DNA of 50,709 bases from Streptomyces sp. SID3343 (GCF_009865215.1 NZ_WWJX01000141.1:1-50709); one strand, 5' to 3'. Counted from the stretch's first letter, positions 7,722 through 17,007 are shown. Notes: generated by a model from the sequence alone, not told the origin. Numbers and translations are program-made.

Positions 7722-9455
7722 ATGGAGCTGTCCCCTTCCGTTCATGTCGACACGTTTTGTCGTGATCGATTGCCCCCGTTCGAGCAGTGGCCCGAGCTGC
7801 GGTTCGACCTGCCGGAGTTGCGGTACCCGCCCCGACTGAACTGCGCGGACGTGCTCCTGGATCGGACCGTTGCTCGCCTCGGGCCCGATCGTCGTTGTCT
7901 GGTGACGTTCGACGAGACCTGGACGTACGGCGAACTCCTGCGCAACGCGAACCGCGTCGCGCAGGTGCTGACCGAGGACCTCGGCGTCGTACCCGGCAAC
8001 CGCGTGTTGCTGCGCGGGCCGAACAACCCCTGGCTGGTGGCCTGTTGGTTCGGCGTGCTCAAGGCCGGCGCGGTCGCCGTGACTACCATGTCGTTGCTGC
8101 GGGCGCACGAGTTGTCGACACTGATCGCGATCGGCCGACCGGTGGTGGCGCTGTGCGACCACCGCTACGCCGACGAACTCGCCGGCGCCGAGGCGCCCGC
8201 GCTCACCACCTTGACCTATGGCGCGGACACCCCCGACGACCTGATATCCCGGTGCGCCGGCAAGAGCGGCGAGTTCGAGACCGTCGACACCGCCGCCGAC
8301 GACGTCGCGCTGATCGCCTTCACATCCGGCACCACCGGGCGTCCCAAGGCGACGCTGCACTTCCACCGCGACGTGCCGGCCAACTCCGACACGTTTTCTC
8401 GGCACGTGCTCAAGCCCACCGCCGACGACCTGTTCGCCGGGACGCCACCGCTCGGGTTCACCTTCGGGCTCGGCGGACTCGTGGTCTTCCCGTTGCACGT
8501 CGGCGCGGCCACCCTGCTCCTGGAGCGCGCGACGCCCGAGGAACTGGCGGGGATCGTCGCCGAGTACGGGGTCACCGTGCTGTTCACCGCCCCCACCGCC
8601 TACCGGGCCATCATGGCCGGTGGCCTCGGCGATCGACTGCTCGGCCTGCGTCGGTGCGTGTCGGCGGGGGAGGCACTGCCCGCCGAGACCTGGCACGAGG
8701 TCCACGACGGGACCGGGATCCGACTGATCGACGGGATCGGCGCCACCGAGATGCTGCACGTCTTCGTGTCGGCGTCCGACGACGACATACGCCCCGGCTC
8801 GACGGGTCGTGCGGTACCGGGTTACCAGGCCGCGGTACTCGGCGTGGACGGCCTTCCGGTCGCCGACGGCCTGCCCGGGCAGCTCGCCGTCAAGGGACCG
8901 ACGGGGTGTCGCTACCTCGACGACGATCGCCAGGGCGTCTACGTGCGCGACGGCTGGAATCACACCGGCGACACGTACATCCGCGACGCCGACGGCTATT
9001 TCTGGTACCAGGCGCGCAGCGACGACATGATCGTCTCGTCCGGCTACAACATAGCCGGCCCCGAGGTCGAACTCGCCCTGGCCCAGCACCCCGACGTGGC
9101 CGAGTGCGGCGTGGTCGGCGCGCCGGACGAGCGGCGCGGCACGGTCGTCAAGGCGTACGTCGTACTGCGCCCCGGAGTGAGCGCGGACGAGGCGACCGCC
9201 AAGAAGCTCCAGGAATACGTCAAGCAGGCCATCGCGCCGTACAAGTACCCGCGCATCGTCGAGTTCGTCGACGCCCTGCCGCGCACGAGCAACGGCAAGT
9301 TGCGGCGCGGCGAACTGCGCGCGTGGTCGAAGTCGGTGCCGCCTACTGCGGCTCCCGCAGGCACCGCAGGCACCGCAGGCACCGCAGGCACCGCAGGCAG
9401 TGGAATCACCGCAGGCAGTGAAGTCACCGAAGTCAACGAAGGGCGCGTCCAGTGA
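7722..9455 (+). CDS. Aryl-CoA ligase, probable salicylyl-CoA (or 2-aminobenzoyl-CoA) synthetase
   Basis: A 577-aa AMP-forming acyl-CoA synthetase (ANL superfamily) that activates an aromatic acid to its CoA thioester. The P-loop is FTSGTTGRPKA (residues 200-210), YNIAGPEVE and GWNHTGDTYI are the adenylation motifs, and the catalytic lysine lies in RTSNGKLRRGEL. ATG 7722 is chosen because it follows AGGATGAGG; the frame also has a GTG at 7668. The last ~30 residues are a Thr-Ala-Gly repeat tail (DNA 9355-9430). The following thioesterase, salicylyl-CoA hydroxylase and gentisate dioxygenase make salicylate the likely substrate; the sequence alone would equally suit a 2-aminobenzoate-CoA ligase. 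Confidence 0.82.
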   Translation: MELSPSVHVDTFCRDRLPPFEQWPELRFDLPELRYPPRLNCADVLLDRTVARLGPDRRCLVTFDETWTYGELLRNANRVAQVLTEDLGVVPGNRVLLRGPNNPWLVACWFGVLKAGAVAVTTMSLLRAHELSTLIAIGRPVVALCDHRYADELAGAEAPALTTLTYGADTPDDLISRCAGKSGEFETVDTAADDVALIAFTSGTTGRPKATLHFHRDVPANSDTFSRHVLKPTADDLFAGTPPLGFTFGLGGLVVFPLHVGAATLLLERATPEELAGIVAEYGVTVLFTAPTAYRAIMAGGLGDRLLGLRRCVSAGEALPAETWHEVHDGTGIRLIDGIGATEMLHVFVSASDDDIRPGSTGRAVPGYQAAVLGVDGLPVADGLPGQLAVKGPTGCRYLDDDRQGVYVRDGWNHTGDTYIRDADGYFWYQARSDDMIVSSGYNIAGPEVELALAQHPDVAECGVVGAPDERRGTVVKAYVVLRPGVSADEATAKKLQEYVKQAIAPYKYPRIVEFVDALPRTSNGKLRRGELRAWSKSVPPTAAPAGTAGTAGTAGTAGSGITAGSEVTEVNEGRVQ

Positions 9456-9913
9456 GAGACCACGACACGGGCGGCACCCCCGAAACGGCCGCCGACAAGG
9501 CCCTTCCCGGCGTGGTCGTCGAGCGTCGCGTCGAGTGGGGCGACACCGACGCCGCCGGCCACTACCACTACTCCGCCGTGCAGCGGTGGGTCGAGGCGGC
9601 CGAGGCGGTGTTGCTGCGCCGGCTCGGGCTCGACCACCTGTTCGGCAGTATCCCGCGGGTGCACTTCGAGGCGGATTACCGCGAGCGGCTGTGGTTCGGC
9701 GAGTCCACGCACACCGAGCTGCGGGTGGTGAAGGTGGGCACCAGTTCGCTGCATTACGCCTTCGAGGTACGCGGTGACCACGGCGTGGCCGCGACCGGTC
9801 GCCTGTCGGTCGTGCACTCGGCCGCCCAGGCGACGGGCTCCGCGCCGTGGCCCGACGACGTGCGCGCGAAGCTCGCGAACGGCGGTACGCAGGAGCCCGA
9901 GTCGTACGCCTGA
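9452..9913 (+). CDS. Hotdog-fold acyl-CoA thioesterase
   Basis: A 153-aa single-hotdog protein of the 4-hydroxybenzoyl-CoA thioesterase/YbgC group. The active-site loop WGDTDAAGHYHY (Asp31-Tyr40) carries the conserved aspartate, followed by a helix with AVQRWVEAAE. The start is GTG 9452 overlapping the ligase stop by 4 bp. In this operon its expected job is to release gentisate from gentisyl-CoA after hydroxylation, or to recycle unproductive aryl-CoA. About 163 bp separate it from the hydroxylase gene. Confidence 0.82.
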   Translation: MRDHDTGGTPETAADKALPGVVVERRVEWGDTDAAGHYHYSAVQRWVEAAEAVLLRRLGLDHLFGSIPRVHFEADYRERLWFGESTHTELRVVKVGTSSLHYAFEVRGDHGVAATGRLSVVHSAAQATGSAPWPDDVRAKLANGGTQEPESYA

Positions 9914-10076
9914 CCGGGAGTGTGTGCGGAGGCCGAGGGGGGAGGGAGAGCCGAGGCGTCGACCCCTGGGACCACCGAAAACCATGGTCTCCGCATGCCG
10001 TGCCATATCGCGCCACATTGACGACAGTAGATTTCGTTGCATATTCTCGGGTGACCGGGAACCATTGGAGGACGCT

Positions 10077-12635
10077 GTGCGCATCGCAGTCATCGGCGGA
10101 GGCCCGGGTGGGTTGTACTTCGCCGCCTTGGCCAAGCAGCTCTCGCCGGCTTCGGAGATCACGCTGTGGGAGCGCAACGCACCGGACGACACGTTCGGCT
10201 TCGGCGTGGTGTTCTCGGACGAGACCCTCGACGGCATCGGCCAGGCCGACCCCGAGATCTTCGCCGCGATGTCCGCGCGGTTCGCCCGCTGGACCGACAT
10301 CGACGTGCGCCACGGCGGTACATCCCTGACCTCCGGCGGCCACGGCTTCGCCGCCCTCGGCCGCAAGCGGCTGCTTCAGATCCTCCAGGAGCGTTGTGCG
10401 GCGCTCGGCATCGACGTGCGATACCGCACCGAGGCCCCGCCGGTCGACGAACTGTCCGCCGACTACGACCTGGTCGTCGCGTCGGACGGGGTGCGCTCGG
10501 CGGTGCGCGAGCGCTACGCCGACACGTTCCGGCCCGACCTCGACGAACGCGCCGGGCGCTACATGTGGCTCGGCACCGACAAGGTCTTCGAGGCGTTCAC
10601 GTTCGTCGTCGCCGAGCACGACTTCGGCCCGATGGCGGTGCACGCCTACCCGTTCGACGACCGAAGCAGCACGTTCATCGTCGAGATGCCCGAAGACGCG
10701 TGGCGGCGCGGCGGGTTCGCCGAGTTCGCCGATCGCGAGCTGCCGCGCGGGGCCAGCGACGAGGACAGCATCCGGCGCTGCGAGGAACTGCTCGCCGAGC
10801 ACCTGGACGGGCATCGGCTGATCCCCAACAACTCGCGCTGGATCAGGTTCACCACAGTGCGCAACGCGTCGTGGCACCACGCCAACGTGGTCCTGCTCGG
10901 CGACGCCGCGCACACCGCGCACTTCTCGATCGGCTCGGGCACCAAGCTCGCGATGGAGGACGCGCTCGCGCTCGCCGCGTGCCTGAACGAGCACGCCGGC
11001 ATTCCCGCCGCGCTCACCGCGTACGAGGCCGAGCGCAAGCCGGTGGTCGAGTCCACCCAGCGCGCCGCGCAGGCCAGCCTGGAGTGGTTCGAGCACCTCG
11101 ACCGCTCGGTCGGCCAACCTCCCGAGCAGTTCGCGTTCAACCTGCTCACCCGCAGCCGGCGGGTCACCTACGAGAACCTGCGCGAACGCGACCCGGGCTT
11201 CGTCGCCACAGTGGACGCGGCGTTCGGCAACGGGCGGCGTGCAGGCGGGCGGCACGCAGGCAGGCAACCCGCAAACGGGCAACGCGCAGACGCGCCACCC
11301 GCAAACGGGCAACCCGCTGACGCGCCACCCGCAGACGCGCAAGCGGCAAACGGGAAGCGCACGGACGCGCAACCGGCAAACGGGCAACCCGCCGACAGGC
11401 GATCCGCAAACGCGCAACCCGACGTGCCGGCCCCGCCGATGTTCCGGCCCTTCACGCTCGGCCCGCTGTGCCTGCGCAACCGCGTCGTCGTCCCGCCGCT
11501 GGCCACCTACTCGGCCCGCGACGGCGTCCCCGGCGCGTTCGAGGCGGCCCAACTGGGCGCGTTCGCGCTCGGGGGCGCCGGTCTGGTCTTCGCCGGGCTG
11601 GCCGCGGTGACGCCCGAGGGGCGGTCGACCCCCTCGTGTACCGGTCTGTGGTCGAAAGCGCACGAGGACGCCTGGCGGGCGCTGGTCGCGGGCATTCGCG
11701 CCCAGTCCGCCGACGGTCCGTTGCTCGGCATCCAGCTCACCCACGCCGGCCGCCGCGCCGCGACCACGCCCCCAGGCCCCACCGGCATCGGCGCACCGCC
11801 GGCGGCGGCGGACGGGTGGCCCGTCGTGGCCGCCTCCGCCCTCCCGTGGGACGCGGCGAGCCCCACCCCCCGCGCGGCCGGCCACACCGAACTGGCCGAG
11901 CTGACGGCTGCGTTCGCCGCCGCCGCGCGCCGGGCCGACCGCGCGGGCTTCGATGTCCTCGAACTGCACTGCGGACACGGGCACTTGCTGTCCGGCTTCC
12001 TGTCCCCGCTGACCAACCTGCGCACCGACGAGTACGGCGGCTCGCTCGCCGGTCGGCTGCGTTTCCCGCTGGAGGTACTGGCCGCGGTCCGCGCCGCGTG
12101 GCCCGCCCACAAGGCGCTGGTCGTACGGATCTCGGCCACCGACTGGGCGGCCGGCGGTACCACCGAGGCCGAGGCGGTCGAGATCGCCCGCGCGCTCGCG
12201 GCCGGCGGAGCGGACGCGATCGACGTGTCCACCGGCGAGGTCGTCGCGCACCAGCGCCCGGAGTTCGGCCGCAGCTACCAGACCCCGTACGCCGACCTGA
12301 TCCGCAACGCCACCGGCGTGCCCACGATCGCGGTCGGCGCCATCTCCACCTACGACGACGTCAACTCGATCCTGCTAGCCGGACGGGCCGACCTGTGCGC
12401 GATGGGCCGGGCCCACCTGTACGACCCGATGTGGACCCTGCACGCCGCCGCCGAACAGGGCTACACCGGTCCCGGGGCAGCGTGGCCGGCCCCCTGGCTC
12501 GCTGGCAGCCGCAAGCCGCCGGGCGCGCGCAGCGACCGCGTCCCGCCCCGGCTGCACCTGCTGGTGGACACCGTCGAGCCGGTCCGGCCCCGATGGAAGC
12601 CGCAGACCGGGGCCCATCCGGTCGCGCCGGGCTGA
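10077..12635 (+). CDS. Bifunctional salicylyl-CoA 5-hydroxylase / FMN oxidoreductase
   Basis: An 852-aa fusion. Residues 1-~385 are a class A flavoprotein monooxygenase: VIGGGPGGLYFAAL for FAD, and GDAAHTAHFSIGSGTKLAMED for the second FAD motif. Residues ~452-852 are an Old Yellow Enzyme-type FMN barrel (LCLRNRVVVPPL, LTNLRTDEYGGS, and GxGRAHLYDP-like end). The architecture matches proteins annotated as salicylyl-CoA 5-hydroxylase/oxidoreductase and 2-aminobenzoyl-CoA monooxygenase/reductase. Gentisate dioxygenase downstream favours salicylyl-CoA to gentisyl-CoA. GTG 10077 is chosen because TTGGAGGAC lies 5 bp upstream. The linker (~385-450) is a long Asn-Gly-Gln-Pro-Ala-Asp repeat, see the repeat entry. 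Confidence 0.88.
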   Translation: MRIAVIGGGPGGLYFAALAKQLSPASEITLWERNAPDDTFGFGVVFSDETLDGIGQADPEIFAAMSARFARWTDIDVRHGGTSLTSGGHGFAALGRKRLLQILQERCAALGIDVRYRTEAPPVDELSADYDLVVASDGVRSAVRERYADTFRPDLDERAGRYMWLGTDKVFEAFTFVVAEHDFGPMAVHAYPFDDRSSTFIVEMPEDAWRRGGFAEFADRELPRGASDEDSIRRCEELLAEHLDGHRLIPNNSRWIRFTTVRNASWHHANVVLLGDAAHTAHFSIGSGTKLAMEDALALAACLNEHAGIPAALTAYEAERKPVVESTQRAAQASLEWFEHLDRSVGQPPEQFAFNLLTRSRRVTYENLRERDPGFVATVDAAFGNGRRAGGRHAGRQPANGQRADAPPANGQPADAPPADAQAANGKRTDAQPANGQPADRRSANAQPDVPAPPMFRPFTLGPLCLRNRVVVPPLATYSARDGVPGAFEAAQLGAFALGGAGLVFAGLAAVTPEGRSTPSCTGLWSKAHEDAWRALVAGIRAQSADGPLLGIQLTHAGRRAATTPPGPTGIGAPPAAADGWPVVAASALPWDAASPTPRAAGHTELAELTAAFAAAARRADRAGFDVLELHCGHGHLLSGFLSPLTNLRTDEYGGSLAGRLRFPLEVLAAVRAAWPAHKALVVRISATDWAAGGTTEAEAVEIARALAAGGADAIDVSTGEVVAHQRPEFGRSYQTPYADLIRNATGVPTIAVGAISTYDDVNSILLAGRADLCAMGRAHLYDPMWTLHAAAEQGYTGPGAAWPAPWLAGSRKPPGARSDRVPPRLHLLVDTVEPVRPRWKPQTGAHPVAPG
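11229..11430. repeat. Low-complexity repeat coding the interdomain linker of the fused hydroxylase
   Basis: Degenerate direct repeats around CGCAAACGGGCAACCCGC and GCAGACGCGC alternate through about 200 bp and remain in frame, encoding a hydrophilic Pro/Ala/Asn/Gln/Asp linker between the monooxygenase and FMN domains. Confidence 0.8.
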
Positions 12636-12751
12636 GCCCCCGCGATCGGCGCACCAGGCCAAGCCCCACGCCGACCACCCGCCAAGCCCACGAGTAAGCC
12701 CACCGCCAACCCCCACGCCGACCCGCACGTCCGCAGCACGAGGAGGGCCCG

Positions 12752-13861
12752 ATGGACAGTCCGACCAGACCCCCGGTCATGACGAGCAGTCAAAAGGACA
12801 ACCCGCCGCGCTTCACGGCGGCGGCCGTACAGGCGTCACCGGTCTACCTCGATGCCGCGAAGACCGTCGACAAGGCGGTGTCGCTGATCCGTGAAGCGGC
12901 CGCGAACGGCGCCGAGTTCATCGTCTTCCCCGAGGTTTTCGTACCCGGGTACCCCTATTGGAACTGGACGATGAACCCCGTCCAGGGCTCGCCGTGGTTC
13001 GAGCGCCTGTACCGCTCCTCCGTCGACGTTCCCGGGCCGCACGTGGACACCCTGCGCGCCGCCGCCCGCGCGGCCGGCGCGGTGGTCGTCATCGGCGTCA
13101 ACGAGCGCGGACCACACAGCATGGGCGTCCTGTACAACACCATCCTCACCATCGACGCCGACGGCGAACTGACCGGCGTACACCGCAAGTTGGTTCCGAC
13201 CTGGGCCGAGAAGCTGACCTGGACCGGTGGTGACGGCAGCTCGCTGCGCGTCCACCCCACCAAGGTCGGCCCGGTCGGCGTACTCGCGTGCGGCGAGAAC
13301 ACCAACACGCTCGCCCGGTTCACCCTGCTCGCGCAGGGCGAACTGGTGCACGCCGCGAGCTACATCGCGCTGCCGGTCGCGCCCGCGGACTACGACATGG
13401 CCGACGCGATCGCGGTACGAACCGCCGCGCACAGTTTCGAGGGCAAGGTCTTCTCGATCGTCGCGTGCTCGACCATCTCTCCGGAGATCGTCGACCTGAT
13501 CGCCGGCGACGACGAAGAGGTCCGCAAGAACCTCGCCCGCAAGCGCAGCGCACTGTCGGGCGTCTTCGGCCCCGACGGCCGCCCCGTCGTCGAACCGCTG
13601 ATCGACGACGAGGGCATCGTCTACGCCGACATCGACCTCGCCCGCTGTATCCAGCCCAAACAGATGCACGACATCGTCGGCCACTACAACCGCTTCGACG
13701 TCTTCCGGCTGCACGTGGACGACCGGCCGCAGAGCCCGATCACCTTCGCCCGCGAGGCGGCCGGACCGGCCTCGGCGCCGGCGCCCCGGGCGCCGACGCC
13801 CCCGGCACAACCGCCCCTCGCACCCCCACCCCTCGCACCTGCACCCGAGGAGGAGACATGA
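12752..13861 (+). CDS. Nitrilase
   Basis: A 369-aa carbon-nitrogen hydrolase of the true nitrilase branch, converting a nitrile to the carboxylic acid plus ammonia. The catalytic triad is visible: Glu61 in VFPEVFVPGYPYW, Lys146 in VHRKLVPTWAEKLTW and Cys180 in LACGENTNTLARF; CGEN is typical of nitrilases rather than amidases. The C-terminal ~35 residues are Pro/Ala-rich. ATG 12752 follows GAGGAGGG at about 9 bp; ATG 12779 is a possible later start. It overlaps the gentisate dioxygenase gene by 4 bp (ATGA). Its position suggests that an aromatic nitrile may feed the same pathway; substrate unknown. Confidence 0.9.
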   Translation: MDSPTRPPVMTSSQKDNPPRFTAAAVQASPVYLDAAKTVDKAVSLIREAAANGAEFIVFPEVFVPGYPYWNWTMNPVQGSPWFERLYRSSVDVPGPHVDTLRAAARAAGAVVVIGVNERGPHSMGVLYNTILTIDADGELTGVHRKLVPTWAEKLTWTGGDGSSLRVHPTKVGPVGVLACGENTNTLARFTLLAQGELVHAASYIALPVAPADYDMADAIAVRTAAHSFEGKVFSIVACSTISPEIVDLIAGDDEEVRKNLARKRSALSGVFGPDGRPVVEPLIDDEGIVYADIDLARCIQPKQMHDIVGHYNRFDVFRLHVDDRPQSPITFAREAAGPASAPAPRAPTPPAQPPLAPPPLAPAPEEET

Positions 13862-14967
13862 CCACCCAGGACGACAACATGCTCGGCCGGGCCCGCGTCA
13901 CCGACACGCCCGAACTCGATGCCTACTACGCCGAATTGGCCGAACGCCAAGCCGGTGCGCTGTGGACGGTCGCCAACGAGATCGAGCCGTGGTATCCGCA
14001 GCCCAAGTCCGTACCCACCCTGTGGCGCTACGCCGAACTGCGGCCGCTCGTACGCAAGGCGCTCGACCTGGTCAAGGCCGACGACGCGGGTCGTCGCGTG
14101 GTGATGCTCGTCAACCCCGGCCGACGCGACGTCAGTGCCGCGGCCGGGCTGCTGTACACCGGACTTCAGATCATGGGCCCCGGCGAGTCGATGACCGCGC
14201 ACCGGCATCAGGCCGCCGCGCTGCGCTTCGTGCTCGAAGGCACCGGCGCGTGGACCGTCGTCGACGGCGAGAAACTCAAGGTCGGCGCCCGGGACTTCGC
14301 GATCACGCCCAACGGCACATGGCACGAGCACGGCAACGAGTCCGACGACGCGCCGGTGATCTGGCAGGACGGTCTGGACATCCCGCTGGTCAACTCCCTC
14401 GACGCGGGCTTCTACGAGGTCCACCCGGACGTGTACCAGGCCCCCGGCAAGGTGGTGAACCAGTCGGTACTCACCTACGGCGGCAACCTCGTGCCGTACG
14501 GAACCGACACCTGGACACGCCCCTACTCACCGCTGCTCGCGTGGCCGTGGGAGCCGACGTACCATGCCCTGCTCGACCTGGCCAAGGCCACCGAGGGATC
14601 GCCCTACGACGGCGTGATCATGGAGTACACCAACCCCGCCACCGGCGGCTCGGTGATGCCGACGATGAGCGCGCACATCCAACTGCTGCGCGCCGGGCAG
14701 GCGACCAAGGCACACCGGCACACCGGTTCGGTGGTCTACACCGCCGCCAAGGGACACGGCGTGTCGATCGTCGGCGGGCAGCGGTTCGAGTGGCACGAGG
14801 GCGACGTGTTCGCCGTCCCGTCCTGGGCGTGGCACGAACACGCCAACCTCGACCCGAGCGAGGACGCGGTGTTGTTCTCCTTCAACGACTTCCCCGTGAT
14901 GCGCTCCCTCGCCTTCCACCGCGAAGAGGCGTACACCGACAACGACGGCCACCAGCCGATCGTTTGA
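13858..14967 (+). CDS. Gentisate 1,2-dioxygenase
   Basis: A 369-aa bicupin Fe(II) ring-cleavage dioxygenase converting gentisate to maleylpyruvate. Both cupin motifs are visible: the first has HRHQAAALRFVLEG with THWHEHG-like TWHEHGNE, the second has HRHTGSVVYTAAKG with AWHEHANL. The N-terminal region (DAYYAELAERQAGALWT, WRYAELRPL) is characteristic of gentisate dioxygenases. GAGGAG sits just before ATG 13858. It is translationally coupled to the nitrilase and followed by FAH-family and maleate isomerase genes, which complete the route. Confidence 0.92.
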   Translation: MTTQDDNMLGRARVTDTPELDAYYAELAERQAGALWTVANEIEPWYPQPKSVPTLWRYAELRPLVRKALDLVKADDAGRRVVMLVNPGRRDVSAAAGLLYTGLQIMGPGESMTAHRHQAAALRFVLEGTGAWTVVDGEKLKVGARDFAITPNGTWHEHGNESDDAPVIWQDGLDIPLVNSLDAGFYEVHPDVYQAPGKVVNQSVLTYGGNLVPYGTDTWTRPYSPLLAWPWEPTYHALLDLAKATEGSPYDGVIMEYTNPATGGSVMPTMSAHIQLLRAGQATKAHRHTGSVVYTAAKGHGVSIVGGQRFEWHEGDVFAVPSWAWHEHANLDPSEDAVLFSFNDFPVMRSLAFHREEAYTDNDGHQPIV

Positions 14968-15121
14968 CCCCCGCGATGATCGGGTAGCGCCCGTGCCGCC
15001 GTCCCCGTGACGCACCGAGCCGGACTCGGCGGCGGTCTGCCGACCGCCGCCGAGCCTCTCGATCCAGCCTCAGCCGCACCACCCGCCCGCCGCCGTGCCA
15101 CCCCACGTGAGGACCCCTGCC

Positions 15122-16021
15122 ATGCGACTGGTCACCTTCACCACCCAAGACTCGACCCCGCGCCTGGGCGCCCAGATCGGTGACCGGGTGCTCGACCTGG
15201 CCGCGCTCGCCGCCGCCTCCGGGGCCGAACTGCCCGGCGACCTGCTCGCGCTGATCCAGGCCGGCCCGGCCGCGCTCGTCACCGTCCGCGAACTCGTCGC
15301 GGCAGCCGGTGAAAGCGGTGACGCGGTGCACGCGTTCGCCGACGTGACCCTGCTCGCGCCGCTGCGCCCCGGCAACATCGTCGGCATCGGCCTGAACTAC
15401 GTCGAGCACGTGGCCGAGTCCAACCGCACCCTCGACACCGCCAAGGAACTCCCGGACCGACCCGTACTGTTCGGCAAGCCGTCCACCGCGATCACCGGCC
15501 CGGGACACCCGATCCTGCACGACGGCAACCTGACACAGCAGCTCGACTGGGAATGCGAACTCGCCGTGGTGATCGGCCGAACCGCCCACAAGGTCAGCGA
15601 AGCGGACGCGTGGGAGCACGTGTTCGGCTACAGCATCATGAACGACATCAGCGCCCGCGACCAGCGCCGCTCCGGACAGTGGTTCTTCTCCAAGGGCCAG
15701 GATTCCTACGCCCCGTTCGGCCCGGCCGTGGTCACCGCCGACGCGATCGCCGACCCGCATGCGCTCGACCTGTCGCTGCGGGTCAACGGCGACGTCAAGC
15801 AGAAGTCCAACACCCGGCACATGCTCTTCGACATCCCGCGCCTGATCGCCGACATCTCGTCGGGTATGACACTCGAACCGGGCGACGTCATCTCCACCGG
15901 CTCCCCCTCCGGCGTCGGCGCGGCCCAGGACCCGCCGCAGTACCTGCAGCCGGGCGACGTGGTCGAGGCCACCGTCGAGGGCATCGGCACGCTCACCAAC
16001 CCGGTGATCGACGCCCGCTGA
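15122..16021 (+). CDS. FAH-family hydrolase (fumaryl- or maleylpyruvate hydrolase)
   Basis: A 299-aa fumarylacetoacetate hydrolase-fold enzyme. Signatures are GLNYVEHVAES, FGKPSTAITGPG, the metal-ligand region DWECELAVVIGR, GYSIMNDISARDQRR and TGSPSGVGAAQDPPQYL. In gentisate pathways this enzyme splits fumarylpyruvate, or maleylpyruvate directly, into a C4-diacid and pyruvate. ATG 15122 gives the canonical MRLVTF start; an in-frame GTG at 15095 is less likely. The gap from the dioxygenase is 154 bp. The presence of a maleate isomerase immediately downstream hints at direct maleylpyruvate hydrolysis. Confidence 0.87.
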   Translation: MRLVTFTTQDSTPRLGAQIGDRVLDLAALAAASGAELPGDLLALIQAGPAALVTVRELVAAAGESGDAVHAFADVTLLAPLRPGNIVGIGLNYVEHVAESNRTLDTAKELPDRPVLFGKPSTAITGPGHPILHDGNLTQQLDWECELAVVIGRTAHKVSEADAWEHVFGYSIMNDISARDQRRSGQWFFSKGQDSYAPFGPAVVTADAIADPHALDLSLRVNGDVKQKSNTRHMLFDIPRLIADISSGMTLEPGDVISTGSPSGVGAAQDPPQYLQPGDVVEATVEGIGTLTNPVIDAR

Positions 16022-16068
16022 CCCGCCGCCCCACGCACCCCGCCCGCATTGCTCCAGGAGGACCCGCC

Positions 16069-16860
16069 GTGCCCAAGTCCAGCTACCGCATCGGTCAGAT
16101 CGTGCCGAGTTCCAACGTCACGATGGAGACCGAGGTACCGGCGATTCTCCGTGCCCGGGAGACCGTCGCACCCGAGCGATTCACCTTCCACTCCAGCCGG
16201 ATGCGGATGACACACGTCACCCCCGAGCAACTCAAGGCGATGGACGCCGATTCCGACCGCTGCGCGATCGAACTCTCGGACGCGCGGGTCGACGTGCTCG
16301 GCTACGCGTGCCTGGTCGCGATCATGGCGATGGGCCTGGGCTACCACCGCGTGTCCGAACAGCGCCTGCACACCCGCACGGTCGACAACGGCGCGCCCGC
16401 CCCGGTGGTCACCAGCGCCGGCGCGCTCGTGCACGGCCTGCACACCATCGGCGCCCGGAAGGTCGCCCTGGTCGCGCCCTACATGCTGCCGCTGACCAGG
16501 ACCGTCGTGGACTACCTCGGCAACGAGGGCATCGAAGTGCTGGACTACAAGGCCCTCGAAATCCCGGACAACCTCGATGTCGCCGCGCACGACCCGCTGT
16601 TGCTGCCGGGCATCGCGGACCGGCTCGACTACGCGGAAGCGGACGCCGTGGTGCTGTCGGCGTGCGTGCAGATGCCCTCGCTCGCCGCGATCGAGGACGC
16701 CGAACAGCGGCTCGGCAAGCCGGTCGTGTCCGCCGCCGTATGCACCGTCCACCAGATGCTGCGCGCCCTCGACCTGCCCGCGTTCGCCCCGGGCGCCGGT
16801 CACCTGCTGTCGGGCGCGTACGCGGACGCCCCCCTGCCCGACGCCGCCGCAGCGCGCTGA
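16069..16860 (+). CDS. maiA: Maleate cis-trans isomerase
   Basis: A 263-aa member of the Asp/Glu racemase superfamily, maleate isomerase branch, converting maleate to fumarate. Diagnostic segments are GQIVPSSNVTMETEVPAIL, FTFHSSRMRMTHVTPEQL and the two catalytic cysteines, in GYACLVAIM and LSACVQMPSL. The start is GTG 16069 with CAGGAGGAC about 5 bp upstream; the frame is open further 5' but that part overlaps the FAH gene. It ends the operon and converges on the guanine deaminase gene. The GC-rich 16861-17007 gap has partial inverted repeats but no clear single terminator. Confidence 0.85.
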   Translation: MPKSSYRIGQIVPSSNVTMETEVPAILRARETVAPERFTFHSSRMRMTHVTPEQLKAMDADSDRCAIELSDARVDVLGYACLVAIMAMGLGYHRVSEQRLHTRTVDNGAPAPVVTSAGALVHGLHTIGARKVALVAPYMLPLTRTVVDYLGNEGIEVLDYKALEIPDNLDVAAHDPLLLPGIADRLDYAEADAVVLSACVQMPSLAAIEDAEQRLGKPVVSAAVCTVHQMLRALDLPAFAPGAGHLLSGAYADAPLPDAAAAR

Positions 16861-17007
16861 GCGCAGGGCCGGCCCGAACGGGGAGGCCGCCCCTCGTCGC
16901 CGCCGGGCGGATGTCGCCGGGCGGTGTCGAGAGGCGGCCCGCCGGGTCCTCGGGGTTGTGCGTGCGGTAAGCCGAGGGTTCTCAATGGGGCGCGTCGGTA
17001 AGGGAGT

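Noticed and set aside
7662-12251. A 1529-codon open frame on the minus strand opposite the aryl-CoA operon
   Set aside because: It is antisense to well-recognised enzymes, Arg/Gly/Val-rich without domains, and results from the GC-rich codon bias.
15553-16068. Upstream extension of the maleate isomerase frame
   Set aside because: Overlaps the FAH gene in another frame; GTG 16069 has a ribosome site and the family N-terminus.
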